Source of the DNA: Treponema sp. | GTDB lineage: Bacteria > Spirochaetota > Spirochaetia > Treponematales > Treponemataceae | Reading direction: 5' to 3' | Assembly (NCBI GenBank): GCA_004554075.1 | Contig: SFOB01000065.1 | Coordinates: 1-13,741 of the forward strand | Length of the DNA stretch: 13,741 nucleotides | Shown: piece after piece, positions 1 to 6,145 of the stretch | Layout of the letters: each line of letters starts with the position of its first letter | Numbering within the stretch: the first letter of the stretch is position 1 | Made by a program: the position numbers and the translations under genes | Notes under the pieces: generated by a model | Told to the model about the DNA's origin: nothing | Seen by the model: only the letters and a program-made list of their open reading frames with translations | Databases searched by the model: none

Positions 1-46
1 ACTTCAGAACATTACAATCATAAATGATTAAATCATAGCCCGGCGT

Positions 47-72
47 TGCAGGGGCGGCGCTTGAGCCCCGCA
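47..72. other. GC-rich hairpin, left part of a structured block
   Basis: The arms TGC-A-GGGGC (47-55) and GCCCCGCA (65-72) pair with a single bulged A, leaving a 9-base loop. It abuts the terminator hairpin that begins at base 72, so the two form one compact structured block of about 90 bases in an otherwise A/T-rich spacer. The GC content is unlike the flanks, which suggests a repeated element or the tail of a transcript coming from outside the window. I cannot tell which from one copy. Confidence 0.5.
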
Positions 73-137
73 GAGGGGGTATTCGCCCTCAGCATGAATA
101 TGCTGAGGTTCGAGCGAACTTCCCCCTCTTTTTTTTA
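72..137 (+). terminator. Strong intrinsic terminator, plus-strand orientation
   Basis: A long interrupted stem is followed by a T-tract. AGAGGGGG (72-79) pairs with CCCCCTCT (122-129), TTCGC (82-86) pairs with GCGAA (114-118), and CCTCAGCAT (87-95) pairs with ATGCTGAGG (100-108) around a GAAT loop. A TTCGA bulge sits on the 3' side at 109-113. Eight T residues follow (129-136), so it points to a plus-strand transcript entering from the left edge. On the minus strand the same stem lies just behind the stop at 148 but has no T-tract after it, so it would only be a processing or decay barrier for that mRNA. Confidence 0.75.
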
Positions 138-147
138 TTTTATTATT

Positions 148-633
148 TTATTTCTTTCCGGTTTTTACACCTGCTTTCTGCAATTTGAGCTTACTGTCGA
201 TTTTGTCGTTGTAGAGGAACTGAACGGTTACATCAACAAGAGGCTTTGCATTAACCTTGTAAACAAAAACACCCTCCACTACTTCTCCGGCAGTGATGTC
301 GGAAATTGTCTGATACTGACTTGAAATCTCAAGCCAGTAATTAGCTTTTGGTGAGTTGTCAATTACTGCAAGAGTAAGGCCTGGAATATCAACATCACTG
401 GTAAACTTGTAGTGTACTTCGATTGTGTCTCCCGGAACCGGCATGCTGTTCTTAAAATAGTTTGTAAAAACAGCTGGTGCTACGTTCTGGTAATTGTCGC
501 CATAAGGATTCTTTTTAACTTCAATAGTTTTGATGTTACTGTCTCCCAGGTCGATTACATAGGTTTTAGGTTCTGCAAAAACTGCTGCCGTAAGCACTGC
601 AGAAATTAATGTTACTAGAAATAATTTTTTCAT
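148..633 (-). CDS. Small exported beta-rich protein, function unknown
   Basis: The 161-residue product starts with a typical signal peptide: MKK, a hydrophobic core at residues 4-19, and a likely cut after VFA at residue 20. There is no lipobox Cys, so it is predicted to be periplasmic or released. The mature part alternates hydrophobic and polar residues as in a beta-sandwich, with segments such as DTIEVHYKFTS, PGLTLAVID and VDVTVQFLY. That layout recalls carbohydrate-binding-module-like jelly rolls, but no binding residues can be assigned. The tail is lysine-rich (KLKLQKAGVKTGKK). The ATG is fixed by an AGGAG ribosome binding site 8 bases upstream. It lies 33 bases behind the 189-residue gene on the same strand, with no terminator between, so the two are probably one transcript. 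I do not recognise a named family. Confidence 0.8.
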   Translation of the reverse strand: MKKLFLVTLISAVLTAAVFAEPKTYVIDLGDSNIKTIEVKKNPYGDNYQNVAPAVFTNYFKNSMPVPGDTIEVHYKFTSDVDIPGLTLAVIDNSPKANYWLEISSQYQTISDITAGEVVEGVFVYKVNAKPLVDVTVQFLYNDKIDSKLKLQKAGVKTGKK

Positions 634-666
634 AATAAAACTCCTGTATGTTTTATGATATTTTTA

Positions 667-1236
667 TTACGGAATAAAAGTAATTTTCTTTACTGTGATT
701 ATTACAGTATCATCACCCTTATCATTTCCATTTCCGTTTCCAGCCCACTGCCATGCATTTGCAACTACACCAATGCGAAGAGCCTTGCCAGATTTTCCTT
801 TAAGATCGATTGTTCTTGTAATTGTTCCCTCTGGAGTTTCTGCATCAATCCAGTCTAGTGGCTGACCGCCGTTAAAGAAGGTTGCTCCTGAGCCCCAGTA
901 TTTGATACCAAACTTTGGCAAAACTTCTGCCTTTTCCCAGCTACCTGTTTTATAATCAAATTCTATTTCACAAGATGAATAATCCTTTAAATTGAGTCCA
1001 GTTTTTCCATTGATGTTAAAGGTATATCCACCACCACCATATCTGTACATAGCCGTATATGTAACAGAGCCATCTTCACCGTAAACTCCATCTGCCATTG
1101 TAGCATCGGTTCCCCAGCGTGTGCTTTCTGAGAAAGTAACTGAGATTGGTTCAACTGGTGCTGCAGCTTTTTTTGGAGCTGCGAACAGAGTTCCGGCAAC
1201 AAGCATTGCAATTGCAACAAGACTAGTTTTTTTCAT
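667..1236 (-). CDS. Small exported protein with a CBM-like beta-sandwich
   Basis: The 189-residue product begins MKKTSLVAIA and has a signal peptide cut near LFA/A (about residue 19), followed by an Ala/Lys/Pro-rich spacer. The mature domain carries a Gly-rich GGGGYTFNING stretch, many Trp and Tyr residues (WGTD, KTGSW, KYWGSG, NAWQWAG), an Asn/Gly/Asp run near residue 165, and ends DDTVIITVKKITFIP. A terminal beta strand of that kind is common in galactose-binding-like and carbohydrate-binding jelly rolls. A glycan-binding role is therefore a reasonable guess but not shown. The ATG is supported by TTAGGAG 7 bases upstream. The mRNA leader can fold so that this ribosome binding site is paired (see 1244-1288). 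It is the first gene of the pair ending at base 148. Confidence 0.8.
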   Translation of the reverse strand: MKKTSLVAIAMLVAGTLFAAPKKAAAPVEPISVTFSESTRWGTDATMADGVYGEDGSVTYTAMYRYGGGGYTFNINGKTGLNLKDYSSCEIEFDYKTGSWEKAEVLPKFGIKYWGSGATFFNGGQPLDWIDAETPEGTITRTIDLKGKSGKALRIGVVANAWQWAGNGNGNDKGDDTVIITVKKITFIP

Positions 1237-1243
1237 AAAAATA

Positions 1244-1288
1244 CTCCTAATATTTTTTTATGATTTTATTCTAAATCATACTTAGGAG
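1244..1288 (-). promoter_or_regulatory. Leader hairpin that can sequester the ribosome binding site
   Basis: On the minus strand, CTCCTAA (1288-1282) is the exact 7-base complement of TTAGGAG (1250-1244), which is the Shine-Dalgarno of the gene starting at 1236. Between them a second perfect 7-bp hairpin, ATGATTT/AAATCAT (1279-1273 with 1266-1260), brings the arms together. A transcript starting upstream of 1288, or reading through from fusA, could therefore hide its ribosome binding site. A possible -10 box (TAGAAT) lies inside the element; if it is the real promoter, the anti-Shine-Dalgarno arm would not be transcribed. Confidence 0.45.
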
Positions 1289-1329
1289 AATGCAATGAGA
1301 AAGAGGTGATTTTGAGGAAAGATACAAAT

Positions 1330-1365
1330 AATCTCCGAATCGGATATATTACCGACTCGGAGATT
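1330..1365 (-). terminator. fusA: Hairpin behind fusA, probable weak terminator
   Basis: AATCTCCGA (1330-1338) and TCGGAGATT (1357-1365) pair over 9 bp. After one mismatch, TCGG (1340-1343) and CCGA (1352-1355) add 4 bp around an 8-base loop. On the minus strand the sequence after the stem is ATTTGTATCTTT, a broken U-tract. It sits 35 bases beyond the fusA stop, the usual place for a terminator. Some readthrough into the gene at 1236 is likely. Confidence 0.55.
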
Positions 1366-1399
1366 TACCTTAGGAAAAAGTTCGAAAAAACAGCCTGAA

Positions 1400-3454
1400 T
1401 TAGCCTAAACCGCCAACTTTAAGCTGGAAGTGGCTGAATTCCATTGAGAAGCTTGCGCGCCCCTGGGTTGCAGAACGGAGGTTTGTTGTGAATCCGAACA
1501 TGTTTGCCATTGGAGCCTGGGCGTGAATAACTTCGCCTGTGGTCTTGGAATCCTGGCCCATGATGTTTCCGCCGCGCTGGCTGAGCTGACTGCTTGCTGG
1601 CCCTACGAACTCTTTTGGACAAGAAATGTCTACATTCATAACCGGTTCAAGAATTACAGGGTTAGCTGCTGTACAGGCCTTGTCGAATACCTGGGCTGCA
1701 CATGCTTCAAAGGCAAAGGTACTTGATGTAAGTTCGTCATACTTGATTGCTGTAACCTTTACACCGACATCTGTACAAGGATAGCCGTATTTAATTCCCG
1801 AATTAAGGGCAGACATAAAGCCGTTCTTGATTGCTTCAATGATTTCATCCGGCACTTCTGCATGGCGGCAGGTAATTTCAAAGGAGTTTCCACTACCCGT
1901 CTCGCGCTGTTCAACTGTAATTGTAAGACCGGCTGTGTTTTCTTTTCCGGCAAGTACACGGCTGAACTCTTCTGTAGCCTCGGCAGTGCCGGATACAGAT
2001 TCGCGGTAAGTAACCTGAGGAGCGCCTACGTTACACTTTACGCCAAAGTCGTCTCGCATACGGGTAACAAGAACGTCCAGGTGGAGTTCACCCATACCGC
2101 TGATGATAAGCTGACCTGTTTCTGCATCTTCATGACTTGTAAAGGTTGGGTCTTCGCGGCTAAGGATTTCAAGGGTTTCGTTCATTTTGTCCTTTTCGCT
2201 CATAGATTCCGGCTCAAGGGCAACAGAGATTACCGGCTGAGGAAACTTAGGCTGTTCGAGAAGGATTGGGAAAGCTTCTGTTCCTATTGAGTCACCTGTC
2301 TGAGCAAGCTTAAGACCGATAAATACTGCGATATCTCCAGCTGATACTGAATCGCAAGGCTCGCTCTTATTTGCGTGCATACGGAGGATACGGTTTACAC
2401 GCTCTCGTTTTTTCTTATTGATATTGAAGATTTGTGTTCCGGCCTGAATCTTACCTGAGTACATGCGTACATAGCAGAGAGGGCCCATTTCGCGGTCATA
2501 CTGAATCTTGAAAACAAGCCCGAGCGGCATTTTTGAAACATCTGTTGGAACATCTACAGATTCTTCTTCATCTTTCTTGATTCTGATTCCCTTTGCAGGA
2601 GGAATATCAAGAGGAGATGGAAGATAATCAATTACTGCGTCGATAAGGGGCTGAACTCCCTGATTATGGCGGGCAGACCCCATTACAAATGGAACAAAGG
2701 CACGGCTGATTGTTCCCGCACGGATTGCTTTTTTAAGCTGATCTACAGTGATTTCGCCGCCTTCAAGGTAGATTTCCATAAGGGCGTCGTCGCTGCCGGC
2801 AACCGTTTCTACCAGTTTTTCGCGCCATTCTTTTGCCTGGTCAAGGCGGCTGGCATCTACGTCAGTTACATCAAAAGTTTCACCTTCATCATCTTCGTGC
2901 CAGCGGATTTCTTTCATATTAAGAAGGTCAATTACACCTTCGAATTCCTGACCTTCTCCGATTGGAATCTGAAGGGCAAGTGTTTCTACGCCAAATTTTT
3001 CAGCAACGTCTGCCATTGAACCAAAGAAGTCTGCACCAATGCGGTCCATCTTGTTCATAAAGCAGAGACGTGGAACAGCAAACTCATCTGCCTGCTTCCA
3101 TACAGTTTCTGTCTGTGGCTGAACACCATCTACGGCACAGATAACTGCAACTGCGCCGTCGAGTACGCGGAGAGAGCGCTCTACTTCTGCAGTAAAGTCT
3201 ACGTGGCCCGGAGTATCAATAATATTTATCTGATGGTCGCGCCAGTAAGTTGTTGTGGCAGCTGAGCAGATTGTAATTCCTCTTTCCTGCTCCTGAGCCA
3301 TCCAGTCCATAGTTGCCTGGCCGTCGTCAATTTCACCAATCTTATGAATTTTTCCAGTGTAATAAAGGATGCGTTCTGTTGTTGTTGTCTTTCCAGCATC
3401 AATATGCGCCATAATTCCGATGTTGCGCATTTTGTCTAAATTAGTCGTTGCCAT
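1400..3454 (-). CDS. fusA: Translation elongation factor G (stand-alone copy)
   Basis: The 684-residue product is a cytoplasmic GTPase of the EF-G family, which drives ribosomal translocation or subunit recycling. All G motifs are present: P-loop AHIDAGKT (16-23), RGIT with switch I Thr61, DTPGH (80-84) and NKMD (134-137). Domains II to V follow and end in the family's MFGFTTNLRSATQGRASFSMEF region. Length is close to the usual 690-700. At the tip of domain IV, bacterial EF-G normally has YHDVDSS; here the segment is YDELTSS, so the position of E. coli His583 appears to be Asp573. No rpsL, rpsG or tuf lies nearby, so this is not the str-operon layout. Spirochaetes commonly carry two EF-G paralogues, and which one this is cannot be settled here. 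There is no Shine-Dalgarno upstream of the ATG; a promoter nearly touching the start suggests a leaderless message. Confidence 0.95.
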   Translation of the reverse strand: MATTNLDKMRNIGIMAHIDAGKTTTTERILYYTGKIHKIGEIDDGQATMDWMAQEQERGITICSAATTTYWRDHQINIIDTPGHVDFTAEVERSLRVLDGAVAVICAVDGVQPQTETVWKQADEFAVPRLCFMNKMDRIGADFFGSMADVAEKFGVETLALQIPIGEGQEFEGVIDLLNMKEIRWHEDDEGETFDVTDVDASRLDQAKEWREKLVETVAGSDDALMEIYLEGGEITVDQLKKAIRAGTISRAFVPFVMGSARHNQGVQPLIDAVIDYLPSPLDIPPAKGIRIKKDEEESVDVPTDVSKMPLGLVFKIQYDREMGPLCYVRMYSGKIQAGTQIFNINKKKRERVNRILRMHANKSEPCDSVSAGDIAVFIGLKLAQTGDSIGTEAFPILLEQPKFPQPVISVALEPESMSEKDKMNETLEILSREDPTFTSHEDAETGQLIISGMGELHLDVLVTRMRDDFGVKCNVGAPQVTYRESVSGTAEATEEFSRVLAGKENTAGLTITVEQRETGSGNSFEITCRHAEVPDEIIEAIKNGFMSALNSGIKYGYPCTDVGVKVTAIKYDELTSSTFAFEACAAQVFDKACTAANPVILEPVMNVDISCPKEFVGPASSQLSQRGGNIMGQDSKTTGEVIHAQAPMANMFGFTTNLRSATQGRASFSMEFSHFQLKVGGLG

Positions 3455-3463
3455 AATTCGCTA

Positions 3464-3492
3464 ATTATAGTGATTTTCGGGACCTTTGAAAA
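3464..3492 (-). promoter_or_regulatory. fusA: fusA promoter, near-leaderless
   Basis: On the minus strand TTTTCA (3492-3487, four of six -35 matches) is followed after 17 bases by a perfect TATAAT (3469-3464). The expected start is an A near 3457, only about 3 bases before the ATG at 3454. No Shine-Dalgarno fits in that space, so translation would begin on a leaderless or near-leaderless mRNA. Confidence 0.6.
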
Positions 3493-3520
3493 GTTAACAA
3501 AATTTTATTAACCTATTGTA

Positions 3521-3549
3521 TTGATAGATTTATTTCTTCGTGTTAATTT
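3521..3549 (+). promoter_or_regulatory. larE: larE promoter, leaderless
   Basis: TTGATA (3521-3526, five of six -35 matches) is followed by exactly 17 bases and then TAATTT (3544-3549, three of six -10 matches). The TGT just before the latter resembles an extended -10. The expected start is at 3556-3557, which is the A of the ATG at 3557. No Shine-Dalgarno is present. The weak -10 is the main doubt. Confidence 0.45.
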
Positions 3550-3556
3550 CAAAATT

Positions 3557-4396
3557 ATGATGGATAAAGATAATTTGAATACAAAACTTGAAAAGCTCAG
3601 AGAATACCTTCGTTCTCTTGGCAGCGTAGCCGTTGCTTTTTCCAGCGGCGTTGATTCTACTTTTCTCTTAAAGGTTGCCCATGAGGAACTTGGAGACAAG
3701 GCAATTGCAATTACTGCTACCTCCTGTTCTTTTCCAAAGCGTGAATCTGATGAGGCTTCAAACTTTTGTAAATTAAACGGAATTAAGCAGATTACAGTAG
3801 TATCCGAAGAACTTAATATTCCAGAATTCCGTCATAATCCTGTAAACCGCTGTTATCTTTGTAAAAAAGAACTCTTCACAAAAATCATTTCTCTTGCCAA
3901 AGAAAATGGAATTGCATACGTATGTGAAGGAAGCAATATGGATGATAACGGAGATTACCGTCCGGGTCTTAAGGCAGTTGCTGAACTTGGCGTTAAAAGC
4001 CCGCTTAGAGAATGCCAGCTTTATAAAGAAGAAATCCGGGAACTTTCTAAAGAGCTTAAGCTTCCAACCTGGAATAAACAGAGTTTTGCCTGTCTTGCTT
4101 CCCGTTTTGCATATGGCGAAGAAATCAATGAGAAAAAACTTGGTATGGTAGATAAGGCAGAACAGACTCTTCTTGATCTGGGCTTTAAGCAGCTTAGAGT
4201 ACGTATTCACGGAGAAAATCTTGCCAGAATTGAAGTATTACCTTCTGAACTGGAAAAACTTCTTTCTCTCCGTCAGAAAATTACAAAGGCTCTGAAAGAC
4301 GCCGGTTTTGCCTACATCACAATGGATTTACAAGGCTACAGAACCGGCGCTATGAACGAGGTTATTCCAGAATCGCTCCGCGGTCAGCAGAACTAA
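3557..4396 (+). CDS. larE: LarE-type ATP-dependent sacrificial sulfurtransferase
   Basis: The 279-residue product belongs to the PP-loop ATPase family typified by LarE, which adenylates a carboxylated pyridine precursor and donates sulfur from its own cysteine to build the nickel-pincer cofactor of lactate racemase. Visible features are the N-terminal PP-loop SSGVDS (29-34; the usual form is SGGVDS), NRCYLCK with Cys99 and Cys102, the block WNKQSFACLASRFAYG with Cys179 at the sacrificial position, and the family's C-terminal DLQGYRTGAMNE. Length matches the family (about 270-280). I start it at the ATG at 3557 because the upstream in-frame TTG at 3521 is part of the -35 box. No larA, larB or larC is in the window, so the pathway assignment is by family only. 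The last 35 bases overlap the 3' end of ilvD on the other strand. Confidence 0.85.
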   Translation: MMDKDNLNTKLEKLREYLRSLGSVAVAFSSGVDSTFLLKVAHEELGDKAIAITATSCSFPKRESDEASNFCKLNGIKQITVVSEELNIPEFRHNPVNRCYLCKKELFTKIISLAKENGIAYVCEGSNMDDNGDYRPGLKAVAELGVKSPLRECQLYKEEIRELSKELKLPTWNKQSFACLASRFAYGEEINEKKLGMVDKAEQTLLDLGFKQLRVRIHGENLARIEVLPSELEKLLSLRQKITKALKDAGFAYITMDLQGYRTGAMNEVIPESLRGQQN

Positions 4397-6047
4397 CTAA
4401 TTTTGCGTAGCGTGCAAGGTAGCCGGTCTTAACCTTTGGTTCAGGGGCTTTCCATGCAGCACGGCGGCGCTCGAGTTCTTCATCGCTAACCTCAAGAGTA
4501 ATCTTATAGTTATTGATATCAAGAGTGATTTTATCACCCTCCTCTACCAGAGCAATTGGTCCACCAACGGCAGCTTCCGGAGAACAGTGTCCAAGAGAAG
4601 CACCTCGGGTTGCACCTGAGAAGCGGCCGTCTGTAATGAGGGCAACTTCCTTATCCAGTCCCTGGCCGGCAAGTGCTGCAGTTACAGCCAGCATTTCGCG
4701 CATACCAGGTCCACCCTTTGGTCCTTCATAGCGGATAACAACAACATCACCACTCTTGATTTTGCGGTTCTGAACGGCATCCATTGCTTCGCTTTCGTCG
4801 TTGAAAACGCGGGCTGGACCTGTGTGCTTCATCAGCTCTTTTGCACAGGCAGAACGTTTTACAACAGTTCCGTTTGGTGCAAGATTTCCAAACAAAATAG
4901 CGAGTCCACCGTTGTCACTGAATGGATTTTCAATTGGGCGGAGAACTTCTGGATTACGGTTCTTTACACCCTTGATATTTTCTGCAACTGTTTTTCCGGT
5001 TACAGTCATGAGACTTGTATCAATAAGATTCTTTTTTGCGAGCTCTGCGAGAACTGCCTGTACACCACCAGCATCATCAAGCTCGCACATAAAAGTGTGG
5101 CCGGCAGGAGCCAGGTGACAGAGGTTTGGAGTTCTGTTAGAGATTTCATTTACCATGTGAAGGTCAATTGTAAGACCTGCTTCGTGCGCGATTGCCGGCA
5201 GGTGCAGCATAGTATTAGAAGAACAGCCAAGTGCCATATCTGCGGCAAGGGCGTTCTCAAAGTTTTTCATTGTAAGCATATTGCGGGCAGTAATTCCGCG
5301 CTCGAACATTTCCATTACTTTCATACCGGCTTTTTTAGCGAGGGCAATTCGGCGGCCGCTAACAGCTGGAATGGTTCCGTTTCCAGGAAGACCAAGTCCG
5401 ATAGATTCTGTAAGGCAGTTCATAGAGTTTGCAGTAAACATTCCAGAGCAGGCACCACAACCAGGGCAGGCTACCTGCTCCATTTCTCGAAGCTGTTCTT
5501 CATTTATGCGTCCGCTTGCTACAGCACCTACGGCTTCGAACATATCTGTAAGTGAAAGATTGCGGCCGGCATAAGGGTTAGAAGCATCGGCTCCAGGCAG
5601 GTGACCTGGCATCATTGGACCGCCGCTTACAAATACTGTAGGAAGATCAAGGCGGGCTGCTGCCATCAGCATACCAGGAACAATTTTATCGCAGTTAGGA
5701 ATCATAACGAGGGCATCAAACTGGTGAGCCTTTGTCATACATTCTATTGAGTCAGCAATAAGCTCGCGGGTAACAAGGGAATATTTCATTCCTTCGTGGC
5801 CCATGGCAATACCGTCGCAAACACCTATTGCAGGAAACTCTACAGGAGTACCACCTGCCATACGGATACCGGCTTTTACGGCTTCGGCAATGCGGTCCAG
5901 TTCTATATGGCCAGGAATGATTTCGTTCTTGGCACAGCAAACGCCAACAAGCGGGCGGTCTAATTCTTCATCAGTGTAACCCATTGCGTAAAACAATGAG
6001 CGGTGTGGCGCGCGGGCTACACCTTTTTTTGCGTTATCACTTTTCAT
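4362..6047 (-). CDS. ilvD: Dihydroxy-acid dehydratase
   Basis: The 561-residue product catalyses dehydration of 2,3-dihydroxy-isovalerate and 2,3-dihydroxy-3-methylvalerate, the third common step of valine and isoleucine synthesis, in the cytoplasm. Family blocks are clear: VCCAKNEIIPGH (36-47), GVCDGIAMGHEGM (75-87), NCDKIVPGM (118-126), CPGCGACSGMFTANSMN (194-210) and the C-terminal SADRGAI. The Fe-S cluster cysteines are most likely Cys37 or Cys38, Cys119 and one of Cys194/197/200, and Lys121 is the candidate metal-binding lysine. Length fits the short (550-570) form. The start is supported by GAGG seven bases upstream of the ATG. It lies 98 bases behind the LRR gene with a twin-hairpin element between. 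The gene and cimA at 7816 would act in the same pathway. Its C-terminal codons lie opposite the end of larE. Confidence 0.96.
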   Translation of the reverse strand: MKSDNAKKGVARAPHRSLFYAMGYTDEELDRPLVGVCCAKNEIIPGHIELDRIAEAVKAGIRMAGGTPVEFPAIGVCDGIAMGHEGMKYSLVTRELIADSIECMTKAHQFDALVMIPNCDKIVPGMLMAAARLDLPTVFVSGGPMMPGHLPGADASNPYAGRNLSLTDMFEAVGAVASGRINEEQLREMEQVACPGCGACSGMFTANSMNCLTESIGLGLPGNGTIPAVSGRRIALAKKAGMKVMEMFERGITARNMLTMKNFENALAADMALGCSSNTMLHLPAIAHEAGLTIDLHMVNEISNRTPNLCHLAPAGHTFMCELDDAGGVQAVLAELAKKNLIDTSLMTVTGKTVAENIKGVKNRNPEVLRPIENPFSDNGGLAILFGNLAPNGTVVKRSACAKELMKHTGPARVFNDESEAMDAVQNRKIKSGDVVVIRYEGPKGGPGMREMLAVTAALAGQGLDKEVALITDGRFSGATRGASLGHCSPEAAVGGPIALVEEGDKITLDINNYKITLEVSDEELERRRAAWKAPEPKVKTGYLARYAKLVSSADRGAILE

Positions 6048-6067
6048 TTGAAAACCTCATAAAGCAC

Positions 6068-6131
6068 TGTCACCCCGAACTTGTTTCGGGGTCTCTTTTT
6101 TAAGAGATGCTGAAACAAGTTCAGCATGACG
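6068..6131. repeat. Twin-hairpin intergenic element, copy 1
   Basis: TGTCA (68-72 of this kilobase) opens the element and TGACG closes it, forming short imperfect terminal inverted repeats. Inside are hairpin 1, CCCCGAA/TTCGGGG (6073-6079 with 6085-6091, loop CTTGT); a small TCTCTT/AAGAGA hairpin (6092-6107); and hairpin 2, TGCTGAA/TTCAGCA (6108-6114 with 6120-6126, loop ACAAG). The two main loops are exact complements. It fills the gap between the LRR stop and the ilvD ribosome binding site. Its design matches the element at 9431-9492. It lacks a T-tract, so it is probably a mobile miniature repeat or RNA-stability element, not a classic terminator. Confidence 0.75.
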
Positions 6132-6145
6132 ATTATTTGTGTATA

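Noticed and set aside
1862..2290. Plus-strand frames inside fusA and similar long frames inside ilvD, cimA and the barrel gene
   Set aside because: They lie wholly within well-recognised genes on the other strand, have no ribosome binding site or family features, and have low-complexity translations.
3521..3556. Longer larE start at TTG 3521
   Set aside because: The TTG is part of a good -35 box (TTGATA), and the extra residues are not like the family N-terminus.
6048..6145. T-box or other riboswitch controlling ilvD
   Set aside because: No T-box AGGGTGG motif or aptamer-like arrangement; the spacer is taken up by the twin-hairpin element.
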